Made by a program: the position numbers and the translations under genes. A stretch of 46,225 bases of DNA from an uncultured Bacteroidota bacterium (lineage in GTDB: Bacteria > Bacteroidota > Bacteroidia > AKYH767-A > JABDAW01), in NCBI GenBank assembly GCA_903844645.1, contig CAIMUP010000035.1:1-46225 (forward strand). Reading direction: 5' to 3'. Under the pieces are notes generated by a model. It was not told where the DNA came from. It saw nothing but the letters and a program-made list of their open reading frames with translations, and did no database searches. Shown piece by piece: positions 8,419 through 16,949 of this stretch (positions are counted from its first letter, which is position 1; every line of letters begins with the position of its first letter).

Positions 8419-9690
8419 TTAATCAATGTAATCAAAGCCAGTGTATGGAATCAAAACCTTCGGTATTTTAATACCCAGGTCCGTTTGATTATTCTCCAAT
8501 AAAGCAGCAACTATTCTTGGCAATGCAAGCGCACTACCATTCAAGGTATGAGCGGCTTGTGGCTTGCCTTCCTTCTCGCGGAAACGCAGCTTCAAACGAT
8601 TCGCCTGGAAGGTCTCAAAGTTGGATACGGAGCTAACCTCCAACCACTTTTGTTGGGCAGCAGAATAAACCTCAAAATCAAAAGTAAGTGCGGATGCAAA
8701 ACTCATATCGCCACCACATAATCGAAGGATTCTGAAAGGCAACTCAAGAGCTTTCAATAAACCGGAAACATGCTCCTTCATCTCCTCCAAAGTATCATAA
8801 GAACGGTCGGGATGCTGCACCTGAACAATCTCCACTTTATCAAATTGGTGCAAGCGATTCAAGCCCCTCACATCCTTGCCATAAGAGCCGGCTTCGCGAC
8901 GGAAACATGGGGTATAAGCAGTCATCTTTACAGGCAATTCATCCTCCCGCAAAATCACATCGCGAAGGATGTTCGTGACAGGCACTTCGGCAGTAGGAAT
9001 GAGGTATAAATTATCCATGCCGACATGATACATCTGACCTTCCTTGTCAGGCAATTGACCGGTGCCAAAACCGCTTGCTTCATTCACCAAAATAGGTGGC
9101 TGAATCTCCTTATAACCTACCGCTGTTGCCTTATCCAAAAAGAAATTAATCAAAGCCCGTTGCAACTTGGCACCCTTGCCTTTATATACTGGAAAACCTG
9201 CACCAGTGAGCTTATTCCCCAATTCAAAATCTATAATATCGTACTGCGAAGTCAATTCCCAATGAGGCTTTGCATCTGCGCCAAGCACCGGAATTTCACC
9301 CCATTCATAAACATTGATATTTTCATTCGCAGTCTTGCCTTTCGGAACAGAACTATGAGGAGTGTTAGGCAACTTAATCAAGATATCTGTCTGCTCCTTT
9401 TCCAATTCATCGAGGCGGTTTTTCAAGGTCGCGGTTTCTTCTTTCAATGCGCCGCTTTTATTCTTCAAATCATTTGCTTCGGCAGCTTTTCCAGCCTTGA
9501 ATAAATCACCGATTTGCTTTGCCAATTGATTGGAAGCATTTAGCAAAGTATCCATTTCATTCTGCGTTTTGCGGCGCGCCTCATCAATTGAAATTGCCTG
9601 TTCGATTAATTCCCGAGCATCAAAATTCTTTACTGCGAGGCGTTCGATAGCCTCCTCTTTATTCTCTCTTATATAATTTATTGATAACAT
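8419..9690 (-). CDS. serS: Serine--tRNA ligase
   Basis: Charges tRNA-Ser with serine via seryl-adenylate. The 423-residue protein has the N-terminal coiled-coil arm that grips the tRNA variable arm (about residues 28-105, rich in K, E, L and A heptads) and a class II catalytic core. Motif 2 reads FRREAGSYGKDVRGLNRLHQ and motif 3 reads NGSALALPRIVAALLENNQ. Length and motif order are standard for bacterial SerRS. It is the first gene of the minus-strand run to rsmA. A TAATTTTG box at 9714-9721 gives a leader of about 20 bases to the ATG at 9690. Nothing unusual was seen. Confidence 0.98.
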   Translation of the reverse strand: MLSINYIRENKEEAIERLAVKNFDARELIEQAISIDEARRKTQNEMDTLLNASNQLAKQIGDLFKAGKAAEANDLKNKSGALKEETATLKNRLDELEKEQTDILIKLPNTPHSSVPKGKTANENINVYEWGEIPVLGADAKPHWELTSQYDIIDFELGNKLTGAGFPVYKGKGAKLQRALINFFLDKATAVGYKEIQPPILVNEASGFGTGQLPDKEGQMYHVGMDNLYLIPTAEVPVTNILRDVILREDELPVKMTAYTPCFRREAGSYGKDVRGLNRLHQFDKVEIVQVQHPDRSYDTLEEMKEHVSGLLKALELPFRILRLCGGDMSFASALTFDFEVYSAAQQKWLEVSSVSNFETFQANRLKLRFREKEGKPQAAHTLNGSALALPRIVAALLENNQTDLGIKIPKVLIPYTGFDYID

Positions 9691-9713
9691 ATTTGCATAT
9701 TCGTTTCAGCCCG

Positions 9714-9721
9714 CAAAATTA
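9714..9721 (-). promoter_or_regulatory. -7 box of the serS promoter
   Basis: On the minus strand the sequence is TAATTTTG followed by CGGGC, matching TAnnTTTG. It lies 23 bases upstream of the serS ATG. No good -33 element is visible at the expected distance. Confidence 0.6.
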
Positions 9722-9915
9722 CAATAATAAGGTTAAAGTGGGATGAAGGATGCCAAATAATCCTTCATGGGCTGTTTCTGAACTTCCAAATTAATCGAAT
9801 TATGGGAATTATTCCCCAAAATCGCGCCAAGCAAATTCTTTTTGGATTCCATGAAATTCCCCTAAAAATCGGGTTTATAACGGGGAATCGGGTTATTGGA
9901 GGAGAAAAACAAATC

Positions 9916-10167
9916 CGCCGGAGAGATCTTCCGACAGAAGATCGCTATCTTCCGACGGAAGATCGAGATCATTGGACGGAAGATCGAGATCATTGGACGG
10001 AAGATCGAGATCATTGGACGGAAGATCGAGATCATTGGACGGGAGATCGAGATCATTGGACAGAAGATCGAGATCATTGGACAGAAGATCGAGATCATTG
10101 GACGGAAGATCGAGATCATTGGACGGAAGATCGAGATCATTGGACGGAAGATCGAGATATTTAGACT
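9916..10167. repeat. 21-bp array B, twelve units, packed with GATC
   Basis: Units start at 9916, 9937, 9958 and then every 21 bp to 10147. The first two and the last are diverged; the central ones are nearly identical. The repeated core is GATCGAGATC, a dyad of two GATC half-sites around GA, followed by ATTGGACGGAA. This puts about twenty GATC tetramers into about 250 bp. The array occupies most of the divergent gap between serS and the gene at 10244, and ends 50 bases before the latter's promoter box. The rest of the gap (9722-9915) shows no further feature. Confidence 0.96.
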
Positions 10168-10219
10168 GAGGAAGGAGGAAAAAGTTATTAAATAGGAGAA
10201 ATCAAAACAAATTATTGTT

Positions 10220-10227
10220 TAGTTTTG
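10220..10227 (+). promoter_or_regulatory. -7 box of the 10244 gene promoter
   Basis: TAGTTTTG fits TAnnTTTG and is followed by CCGCC, the same flank seen at several other starts here. The leader to the ATG at 10244 is about 12 to 16 bases. Confidence 0.6.
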
Positions 10228-10243
10228 CCGCCAAATATTTAAT

Positions 10244-12157
10244 ATGAAACAGCAGAAACCAACAAATCTTCCGAAAGGAAGCAAGCAAAATGCGCCGCGA
10301 ATTAAACCGAAACAAGCCGCCAATACGACCGCTTATTGGATGATTGGGCTGGCATTGTTATTCACCTTGATTGCCTACATTCCCTCCTTCACTGCCGATT
10401 TTGTAAGCTGGGATGATGGCGATTACGTCTTCAATAATATGATGATCCGGAGCTTCGCCAACTTCAACGATTTCTTCACGATGCCGGTACAGGGAAATTA
10501 TCATCCGTTAACGATGATTAGTTTGGCGATGAATTATGCGATGACAGGCGATAATGCGTCGAGTTATCATATCCTGAATCTGATGTTGCATCTGCTGAAT
10601 ACGTTCATGGTTTTCAGATTTGTTTTGATGCTCTCGAAGGGGAATAATGTGGCTGCTTTTGCTGTAGCGATGCTGTTTGGCGTTCACCCGATGCACGTCG
10701 AGTCGGTCGCCTGGGTAGCCGAAAGAAAGGATGTATTGTACGGATGCTTCTTCCTCCTGGGCATGATTTATTATTTGAAATATTTGGATAAAATCTCACG
10801 CGAAGGATACCTTTTCGTCCTTGGATTATTCATCCTTTCCCTGGCATCAAAACCTGCTGCAATTATCTTCCCCATCGCTTTGTTTACCTTGGATTTTTAT
10901 AAGCAACGAGCAATCACCGTGAAGGTTGTATTGGAGAAAGTTCCGATGATTTTATTCTCCGGCATCTTTATCTTTTTAGCATTACATGGGCAAACGCAAG
11001 TCGGAGCCGTTGACAAAGCCAGCGTGTGGAGCCTCGGCACACGGCTCTTCTTCGCCTCCTTCGGATATATGATGTATTTTGTCAAGATGATAGCCCCGAT
11101 CAACCTCGCGCCGCTGTACCCATTCCCCGCCATCAACGAATCGTTACCTTTGGCATATATTCTTTCTCCACTCTTCTTTGTCGCCACTGCCGCCCTCTGT
11201 TTTATGACCTGGAAGAAGTACCGCGAAATAACTTTTGGCTTCGCTTTTTTCCTTGTTAATTTGCTTTTGATATTACAATTCAAGATTGTCGGAAGTGCCG
11301 TCATAGCCGATAGGTATACTTATATTCCGTACATCGGGTTGTTCTTTATTTTTGGATTATTTATCAGCAAAGGGAAGATTAAGTCATTTTCTTTTAATCC
11401 CTCGGCAATCATTATTTGTATCGGAATATTATTCACCATCGTGTCGTACAACCAAGCGGAAACATGGCACAGCAACGAAACATTATGGAACAATGCCGTC
11501 AACTCCCACCCCAGCGCAACAGCATTAATAAACCGCGCCATAGAATTGCGCAAAGCTGGCAAAAGAGATGATGCCCTGAAGATGTATAATGCCGCCCTCA
11601 AAATGAATAAACAAGCCTACGAAGGCTTCTTCAACCGCGGAAACATATACTTCGATATGAACGAGGACAGCCTCGCTTTCCGAGATTATAATACCAGCCT
11701 TTCTATCAAGCCCGACTATGCCCCGACTTACGATAATCGTGGCGCATTATATGCCCGAGAAGGTAAATCCGAACTCGGCATGGCAGACCTCAATAAGGCT
11801 CTCCTACTCGACCCGACTTACAAACCGTCGTACAAAAACAGAGGCGTAACATTGATGAATATGGGGCATTACGAAGAAGCTATTAAAGACTTCACCAAGT
11901 TCCTTTCCTACGAACCCAAGAATGGCGACATCTACAACTCGGTAGGCGTTTGCTATCAATATCTAAAGAAATACGACCTCTCCCTCGAGCCAATCACGAA
12001 GGCAATCGAACTCACCCAGCAAGGCGTTTATTACCTCAATCGCTCCTATTCTTACAACGCCCTCGGAAGAATGCAAGATGCCCAAAACGATGCCAAAACA
12101 GCCCGCGCCAAAGGATATAAAGTCCCCGCAGCTTACGCCCGCCTCGTCGGAATTTAA
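10244..12157 (+). CDS. TMTC-like multi-pass membrane protein with C-terminal TPRs
   Basis: A 637-residue protein with a basic N-terminal tail, roughly ten or more membrane helices (about residues 30-410) and about six TPR units (about 425-625). The first extracytoplasmic loop has FVSWDDGDYVFNN, the acidic pair expected of GT-C glycosyltransferases. Later come NYHPLTMIS, HPMHVESVAWVAERKDVLYG and ADRYTYIP, the hallmarks of bacterial relatives of the TMTC O-mannosyltransferases. A GT-C fold enzyme moving a sugar from a lipid carrier to a protein is therefore the best reading, but donor and acceptor are unknown. It is flanked by arrays B and C and has its own promoter box, so it is probably monocistronic. 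Confidence 0.85.
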   Translation: MKQQKPTNLPKGSKQNAPRIKPKQAANTTAYWMIGLALLFTLIAYIPSFTADFVSWDDGDYVFNNMMIRSFANFNDFFTMPVQGNYHPLTMISLAMNYAMTGDNASSYHILNLMLHLLNTFMVFRFVLMLSKGNNVAAFAVAMLFGVHPMHVESVAWVAERKDVLYGCFFLLGMIYYLKYLDKISREGYLFVLGLFILSLASKPAAIIFPIALFTLDFYKQRAITVKVVLEKVPMILFSGIFIFLALHGQTQVGAVDKASVWSLGTRLFFASFGYMMYFVKMIAPINLAPLYPFPAINESLPLAYILSPLFFVATAALCFMTWKKYREITFGFAFFLVNLLLILQFKIVGSAVIADRYTYIPYIGLFFIFGLFISKGKIKSFSFNPSAIIICIGILFTIVSYNQAETWHSNETLWNNAVNSHPSATALINRAIELRKAGKRDDALKMYNAALKMNKQAYEGFFNRGNIYFDMNEDSLAFRDYNTSLSIKPDYAPTYDNRGALYAREGKSELGMADLNKALLLDPTYKPSYKNRGVTLMNMGHYEEAIKDFTKFLSYEPKNGDIYNSVGVCYQYLKKYDLSLEPITKAIELTQQGVYYLNRSYSYNALGRMQDAQNDAKTARAKGYKVPAAYARLVGI

Positions 12158-12194
12158 TAGACCACTTTCTAAAAATTTTATTCATTCCAAAACC

Positions 12195-12494
12195 GGTTTC
12201 CGGAAATTCCTCGAACTTCGGGTTTGTTCCGTCAGAAATGGTTTTCATTGGAACGAAAACAGGTTTCGTCGCGACGATGCCAGAAACCGTCGAGTACGTT
12301 TCAAGTCTGTCGCGACAGACTTTGGGTTTGTACCCGCAGACCTGGGTTTCGTTCCAGTGAAAATAGTTTCCAAGGCAACGAAGTGCCGTTTCTTCGTCTG
12401 AAACCTCGGACCTTCGGTATCGAACCTCGGTTTCATTGGAACGAAACGCCAGTCCGAGGCGACAGGTTCAAAGTCGGTCGCGACAGACTTTGAA
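12195..12494. repeat. Degenerate 21-bp array C with two strong palindromes
   Basis: GGTTTC or its reverse GAAACC recurs at about 20 to 22 bp (for example 12240, 12262, 12283, 12325, 12345, 12365, 12387). The phrase CATTGGAACGAAA occurs at 12246 and 12434. Two palindromes stand out: 12303-12322 (perfect, 20 bp) and 12467-12494 (28 bp with one mismatched pair). Their centres are exactly 168 bp apart, eight steps of 21. Other weak dyads fall on the same grid at 12250.5, 12271.5, 12292.5 and 12438.5. The rest of the gap to 12753 holds a hairpin (12568-12594) and a promoter. Confidence 0.8.
12467..12494. repeat. 28-bp near-perfect palindrome
   Basis: The left half TTCAAAGTCGGTCG and right half CGACAGACTTTGAA are reverse complements except for one base. 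The central 14 bases resemble the perfect palindrome at 12303-12322. Confidence 0.85.
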
Positions 12495-12567
12495 TCTAAC
12501 ACAACGAAACTGAGTATTTTCAGCTCCAGCTCGAATTTTATCAGCTTAATAATATAATGTACCTAAC

Positions 12568-12594
12568 ACCTGAAAGGTTTTTCTCCTTTCAGGT
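12568..12594 (+). terminator. Terminator-like hairpin after the TMTC-like gene
   Basis: ACCTGAAAGG (12568-12577) pairs perfectly with CCTTTCAGGT (12585-12594) over a 7-base loop, followed by TTAATAAAT, a weak T tract. A second copy of the left arm's complement at 12623-12638 can pair with 12570-12585 instead. The 410-bp distance from the gene end makes its function uncertain. Confidence 0.5.
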
Positions 12595-12671
12595 TTAATA
12601 AATATCATTCAAAATCTGAAACGAGAAAAACCTTTCAGATACATACATTCATTGTCTTGCTATTGCGACTT

Positions 12672-12702
12672 TTTGCGATGAAGCACCGAATTAGTATCTT
12701 TG
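12672..12702 (+). promoter_or_regulatory. Complete Bacteroidota-type promoter
   Basis: TTTG at 12672-12675, a 19-base spacer, then TATCTTTG at 12695-12702. This is the best match to TTTG-N19/20-TAnnTTTG in the window. The leader to the ATG at 12753 is about 45 bases. Confidence 0.8.
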
Positions 12703-12752
12703 CCGTCCCAAATCTGCAAAACAAATTCTGAACCTAAAAACGCAAAAATTCT

Positions 12753-13967
12753 ATGATGAGATTGAAGCAATTGATTCCAATTCTCTGCCTGCTGTTTGTT
12801 ACTTCCTTCGTGAATGGGCAGGAAGTTCCGAAACACAACATTTATTTTGGTAATGACAATGCCGAATTGTCTGCTACCGTGCAGCAATTATTGGATACTA
12901 TTTATTATAATCTCCCCGAGGGTCGGCAGGTGCTTATCGGGATCATCGGGGAAATGGATAAGAGTAAATCGCCGCTTATCAATAACCAATTGGGCGAGGC
13001 AAGGATGAAAACAGCGTATGATTATCTGATGGCAAAGGGCGTGAAGGAGAAGGATATGACGAGGCTAGTTAAGGATAAAAATAATCAGAATATTGGGGCT
13101 AACAGCGATAAAACGAAGGAGGTATTTAACTACGAATTGCATTTGAAGAAGGCTCCGCCCAAGGCTAAGATAGTGTATTGGTATAAAAGGCTCAATCAGG
13201 AATATCCCAAGAAGCCGAATTGCTTCATCGTGAACCCGAATAATGTGAGTAATCTGACGAGCTATGAGGGGACGATTATTTCCATTCCTCGCTATTGTTT
13301 TGTTTATGAAACCGGCGAGCTGGCAGAGAATGATATTAATATTTGTTTCTTAGAATTTTATAAGAAATCGGATATTCTATTGGCAGATATGAATACCATG
13401 AACAAAGGTAAAGCCCTACAAACAGGCGGCATCCTGAATATCTCCGCTACTTGTAATAACAGAACGGTGGTGCTCTCTCCCCCCAATTCGATTACCATAA
13501 AATTTCCTGCCAAGAAGTATGTCAGCGGCATGAAATTGTATGATGGATTTGAAAGAGGAGGGACTATTTCGTGGCAAGAAAGCGAGATTCAAAATACCGC
13601 TGCCAACCAATTGGTTTATGCTTTTAAAATCCTGAAAACAGGTTGGTATAATTGCGGAACAACAGTGGAAGGACAAAATACCGGAACGCTAACTGTGGCT
13701 GTTGATAGTGCTTATCGGCAAGAGGTACGGTTGGTTTTGAAGGATATGAATTCCGTCATCTCCGGAACGTATATTGATGGACGAACGGTTCAATTTAATA
13801 ATCTTCCTATCGGGCAAAAAGCATATATCGTGAGCTATTGTTACCGCAATGATGTGCCAGCTTATTGTGCAAAAGAGATTACAATTTCTGCCAATGGGAA
13901 AGAAACTTTAGACTTGCAAGAAACGACTTATAAAGACCTCCAGACGTATCTCGGAACTTTACAGTAG
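12753..13967 (+). CDS. Exported protein with N-terminal OmpA-like domain
   Basis: The 404-residue product starts with a signal peptide (LKQLIPILCLLFVTSFVNGQ). Residues 25-135 resemble an OmpA-type peptidoglycan-binding domain: IYFGNDNAELS, a strand-helix with VLIGIIGEMDKSKSP, then NNQLGEARMKTAYDYLMAKGV, which matches the usual N-x2-LS-x2-RA-x2-V helix loosely. The remaining 270 residues look like beta-rich modules; I do not recognise them. Two ATG codons are adjacent (12753 and 12756) and either could be used. A strong promoter lies upstream. The gene is convergent with the carbonic anhydrase, leaving only 9 bases between stops. An outer-membrane or periplasmic location is likely; the function is unknown. 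Confidence 0.7.
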   Translation: MMRLKQLIPILCLLFVTSFVNGQEVPKHNIYFGNDNAELSATVQQLLDTIYYNLPEGRQVLIGIIGEMDKSKSPLINNQLGEARMKTAYDYLMAKGVKEKDMTRLVKDKNNQNIGANSDKTKEVFNYELHLKKAPPKAKIVYWYKRLNQEYPKKPNCFIVNPNNVSNLTSYEGTIISIPRYCFVYETGELAENDINICFLEFYKKSDILLADMNTMNKGKALQTGGILNISATCNNRTVVLSPPNSITIKFPAKKYVSGMKLYDGFERGGTISWQESEIQNTAANQLVYAFKILKTGWYNCGTTVEGQNTGTLTVAVDSAYRQEVRLVLKDMNSVISGTYIDGRTVQFNNLPIGQKAYIVSYCYRNDVPAYCAKEITISANGKETLDLQETTYKDLQTYLGTLQ

Positions 13968-13976
13968 AAGTATCTA

Positions 13977-14489
13977 TTACCGAAACCAATCCGAATACAT
14001 AAGATAATTATTCGCGATGCGTTCGATTAATTCTTTGGTTTGCTCGATGCTTAATTCTTTGACTTTCTTCGCAGGAACGCCTGCATAGATACTGCCTGAT
14101 TCGATACGTGTATTTTCAAGAACCACCGCGCCTGCCGCTATGATGCAATTGGATTCTACCAGACAATTATCCATGACGATAGTACCCATCCCGACCAGCA
14201 CATTATCCATCAAAGTACAGCCATGAACAATGGCATTATGCCCGATAGAAACATTATTGCCGATAGTGGTTTTCGCCTTCTGATAAGTGCAATGAATAAC
14301 GGCTCCATCTTGGATATTCACCTTGTTGCCGATGGTTATGGAATTGACATCGCCACGAACCACGGCATTAAACCAAACGCTGCAATCATCCCCCATAATC
14401 ACCTCTCCAACAATAGTAGAATTCTCTGCAAGAAAACAATTCTTTCCGAAGATAGGAGTTGCGCCTTTTACTGATTTTATTAATGCCAT
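13977..14489 (-). CDS. Gamma-class carbonic anhydrase family hexapeptide protein
   Basis: A 170-residue left-handed beta-helix protein of the YrdA/PaaY/gamma carbonic anhydrase type. Hexapeptide repeats run from about residue 12 to 140 (IFGKNCFLAENSTIVGEVIMG, IGNKVNIQDGAVIH, IGNNVSIGHNAIVHGC). The three histidines expected to hold the metal are present in AVIHCT and GHNAIVHGC. VVRGDVNSITIG carries the conserved arginine and aspartate. Family members bind zinc or iron; whether this one hydrates CO2 cannot be decided. It follows the LolA-like gene by 18 bases on the same strand and is probably cotranscribed with it. Confidence 0.92.
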   Translation of the reverse strand: MALIKSVKGATPIFGKNCFLAENSTIVGEVIMGDDCSVWFNAVVRGDVNSITIGNKVNIQDGAVIHCTYQKAKTTIGNNVSIGHNAIVHGCTLMDNVLVGMGTIVMDNCLVESNCIIAAGAVVLENTRIESGSIYAGVPAKKVKELSIEQTKELIERIANNYLMYSDWFR

Positions 14490-14507
14490 TAGATTTTAAT
14501 TAATCAC

Positions 14508-15161
14508 CTACTTGTCCCGCAGATCAATGATTTCGATACCTGGAAAATTTTTCGCAACGAAGGTGAACATCGAATCTTCAAGAGGAGTATTGGTAATAAA
14601 TTTATCTATCGTGTATGTAATTTTGTTTCCGTTCTTATCGAATATTTTGCTGTTCAGGATGGTCTTCTCCACCTTGTTAATCGTCAAGCGTATCTTGAAG
14701 AATTTCTTCTTCTTGTCTAATGGTGTGAGGTCTATCACCTGAACTGATTTTCCATTCTCCATCTTCTCTTCCACGAATTTACTTTGATATCCTTTGTCAT
14801 ACATTGTGAAAATATTCGCAGGAGTGATGGCATCCGCTTTCGTGTTGGGATCAGTGATTTGAACCTCTTTGGAATCCTTTAAATAAGTCCAAACAGTCGT
14901 TCCATCGCAATAAACTTCCTGCCCCGCAACTAACAATTTATACTTCGTTCCTTTCAAGAAAACCTTGCCTGTTTGCTTATCATTCGTCTTGTCCTGTGCA
15001 TTCTCGATAGTGTAGGTGAACTCCGCATTGATGCTGGTGAATGACTTATACTTATCGCTCAATCCCTTCAAAATATCTTGTGAAACCTTATCGCTCTGCG
15101 CGAAGATTCCAGAGCTTAATAAAAGCAGCATTACAACTATTCCTAATTTCATATTCCTCAT
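14508..15161 (-). CDS. LolA-like outer-membrane lipoprotein carrier
   Basis: A 217-residue periplasmic protein with a signal peptide (MLLLLSSGIFAQ). Its open beta-barrel sequence is typical of the LolA/LolB fold: INAEFTYTIENA, GKVFLKGTKYKLLVAGQEVYCDGTTVWTYL, ITPANIFTMY and a late RLTINKVEKTILNSKIF. LolA shuttles lipoproteins from the inner to the outer membrane. In Bacteroidota a LolA-like gene usually sits directly after ftsK; here a T9SS cargo gene and array D separate them. A second ATG lies three codons in (15152). The gene is 18 bases from both neighbours and should share a transcript with the carbonic anhydrase gene. Confidence 0.88.
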   Translation of the reverse strand: MRNMKLGIVVMLLLLSSGIFAQSDKVSQDILKGLSDKYKSFTSINAEFTYTIENAQDKTNDKQTGKVFLKGTKYKLLVAGQEVYCDGTTVWTYLKDSKEVQITDPNTKADAITPANIFTMYDKGYQSKFVEEKMENGKSVQVIDLTPLDKKKKFFKIRLTINKVEKTILNSKIFDKNGNKITYTIDKFITNTPLEDSMFTFVAKNFPGIEIIDLRDK

Positions 15162-15179
15162 TTTTTCTTTTTAACTAAA

Positions 15180-16121
15180 TTACTCTGCAATTATTTTTCC
15201 GATGCCTAAAACCTCTTTATTATCTTCTATCAGTTTATAGAAATACATGCCAGCGGGTAGGTTGCCACGGGGAATGGTGATTTGTGTATTGGTGCCTATG
15301 GGTATGCTTCTTACCTCTTGCCCGAGAAGGTTGTAGATGAATAAGGAAGGATTATGATAGGTGCCTTGAAGGGTGAGGGTTGTTTGAGTTGAGAAGGGAT
15401 TGGGGGAAATGGAAATTCTTTGTTGGGTTTTTGTTTCATTAATGCCCGCTGGCACATCTGAAACACATCGAACACTCATTCCGTAACTATTTCTGAAATT
15501 AAGAGAAGCAACACCGGCATCGCCTGTGTAAAAATATTTAGCTATTGCTGTAGAACCGGAATTATTTGTTGTAGTCCAAATTGCACCATTTCCATTAAGA
15601 GCATTAAACTTACCAGGATTAAATCCATAGTTACTCCATCTGTAACCTGCAGGAAGAACAGTTAAACCACTACTATTGTCTGCACCTGCATTTGGTGTTG
15701 GCCAATGTGTGAGTCCTGCTTCCCTCATTTTGCCTCCTGCAATTGAATCACCTCCAAGGTAATTAATAAGGATATTCCACTCACCGTCAGAAGGAACATG
15801 CCACCCTGCCGGACAAACTTTGTCGGAATCAATTACTGCGTAAAAATTATAAAGGTTTCCATACTCATGCCTATATGATGTGTCATTATGGTAGGTACAG
15901 AAAGCAGAAATTGTTAATCCACCCCAAATTGAATCTACAGCCTCATAATGAATTGGAATACCATTAGAATATTTTGTTGTTCTCAAATTTTCTTTTGTCC
16001 ATATTTGCGAGCCAATAGTAACTGTATTGTAAATATTTCCGTCAATATCTGCAATAGTTTGCCCCATTCCATTCAACCCCATCAACCCTACCACGATTAA
16101 GATTCCTAAAGATTTTTTCAT
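15180..16121 (-). CDS. FISUMP-domain protein with T9SS type A sorting signal
   Basis: A 313-residue secreted protein from the ATG at 16121. After the signal peptide (SLGILIVVGLMGLNGMGQ) comes a domain of the Fibrobacter succinogenes major paralogous type: DIDGNIYNTVTIGSQIWTKE, YGNLYNFYAV, CPAGWHVPSDGEW, LPAGYRW and YGMSVRCVSD are its landmarks. Residues 235-313 form a T9SS C-terminal sorting domain (ISISPNPF, LFIYNLLGQEV, LPAGMYFYKL), so the GldKLMN system encoded here would export it. A frame extends to 16217, but a promoter box at 16157-16164 lies inside the extension and excludes it. Its base composition is poorer in G+C than the ftsK beside it. Ligand or substrate is unknown. Confidence 0.9.
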   Translation of the reverse strand: MKKSLGILIVVGLMGLNGMGQTIADIDGNIYNTVTIGSQIWTKENLRTTKYSNGIPIHYEAVDSIWGGLTISAFCTYHNDTSYRHEYGNLYNFYAVIDSDKVCPAGWHVPSDGEWNILINYLGGDSIAGGKMREAGLTHWPTPNAGADNSSGLTVLPAGYRWSNYGFNPGKFNALNGNGAIWTTTNNSGSTAIAKYFYTGDAGVASLNFRNSYGMSVRCVSDVPAGINETKTQQRISISPNPFSTQTTLTLQGTYHNPSLFIYNLLGQEVRSIPIGTNTQITIPRGNLPAGMYFYKLIEDNKEVLGIGKIIAE

Positions 16122-16156
16122 TGTATTAGTATTAATTATACTTGTTTTTATCGCAG

Positions 16157-16164
16157 CAAAACTA
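16157..16164 (-). promoter_or_regulatory. -7 box of the FISUMP gene promoter
   Basis: TAGTTTTG on the minus strand, followed by CTGCG, fits TAnnTTTG. It is about 36 bases upstream of the ATG at 16121 and settles the start in favour of that codon. Confidence 0.6.
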
Positions 16165-16470
16165 CTATTTTTATTGGGAATAAGAATCGCCATTCCTGAA
16201 AATGGTATCGGGTACACCGCCCACGCCGCTCGTAATTTCTGGAAAAGGACCTGTGTAGCCAGGTAGTTTTGTGTCCAGATTTTTTAATAATGCAAATTTT
16301 CCGATTCGGTAAATTCGTTCCAAGGTTTAATTTTAGTACTCATTTTATAGCTATTTTAATTATTACTTATGAAATGTAATAGTGTAATTGGGTTCTCAAA
16401 GAATAGCTAATGTAATGATTTATAAGACAATATTGCCCGTATAACCTGCTTTGCTCACCCCAAAAACCCA

Positions 16471-16702
16471 TTTCGGATTGCGTCAACTCGGTTTCGGATT
16501 GCGTCAACTCGGTTTCGGATTGCGTCAACTCGGTTTCGGATTGACTCAATCTGGTTTCGGATTGACTCATTCCGGTTTCGGATTTCCTTCCATTCCTGTT
16601 CGGATTGTCCCATTCCGGTTTCGGATTGACTCATTCCGGCTTCGGATTGTCTCAATCCGGTTTCGAGTCGGCGCAATCCGGTTTCGGATTGGAATGAATT
16701 TC
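16471..16702. repeat. 21-bp array D, eleven units
   Basis: The core TTTCGGATTG starts at 16471, 16492, 16513, 16534, 16555, 16576, 16598, 16619, 16640, 16661 and 16682, so all steps are 21 bp except one of 22. Several units hold the dyad GGATTG-TCT-CAATCC or a near form. The first three units are identical and the rest vary. The array lies in the 830-bp gap between the FISUMP gene and ftsK. The piece 16218-16470 shows nothing firm. Confidence 0.96.
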
Positions 16703-16751
16703 CGTCTGCACCAAGAAATTCTTGAGAGGATTTTGCAAATTTTGTCCAAGC

Positions 16752-16868
16752 ATCCTGATAGCTGCCCCCTGCTTCTGTAAGGTTGCACCATACTAATTTA
16801 TCCTTAAATTAGTATCAAGGAATGAAATCCCGCACGTGCGGGAGGGCAGCTTTCAGGATTCATTCCTA
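16752..16868. repeat. Composite inverted-repeat element downstream of ftsK
   Basis: An outer stem joins ATCCTGATAGCTGCCC (16752-16767) to GGGCAGCTTTCAGGAT (16845-16860) with one mismatch. Inside are a perfect 10-bp hairpin (TACTAATTTA at 16791-16800 with TAAATTAGTA at 16805-16814) and a perfect 16-bp palindrome (TCCCGCACGTGCGGGA, 16828-16843). GGAATGA at 16819 and TCATTCC at 16861 add alternative pairing. The shape suggests a REP- or MITE-like mobile palindrome or a structured RNA; no transposase lies in the window. Confidence 0.7.
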
Positions 16869-16949
16869 CTATGAGTTTATGATTTTATCCTTTTATGATT
16901 GCGACTTCTGGGGAGCAACAATAAAAGGATGAAGATTAAAGTGAATAAT

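Noticed and set aside
9937-10167. CRISPR array
   Set aside because: Units are contiguous 21-mers with no unique spacers between them, and no cas genes are in the window. The same holds for the other arrays.
16171-16323. A 50-codon minus-strand frame with protein-like composition (LPGYTGPFPEI)
   Set aside because: It has only a TTG start, overlaps the FISUMP promoter region and matches nothing I recognise. It may be a gene remnant, but the evidence is too thin to annotate.
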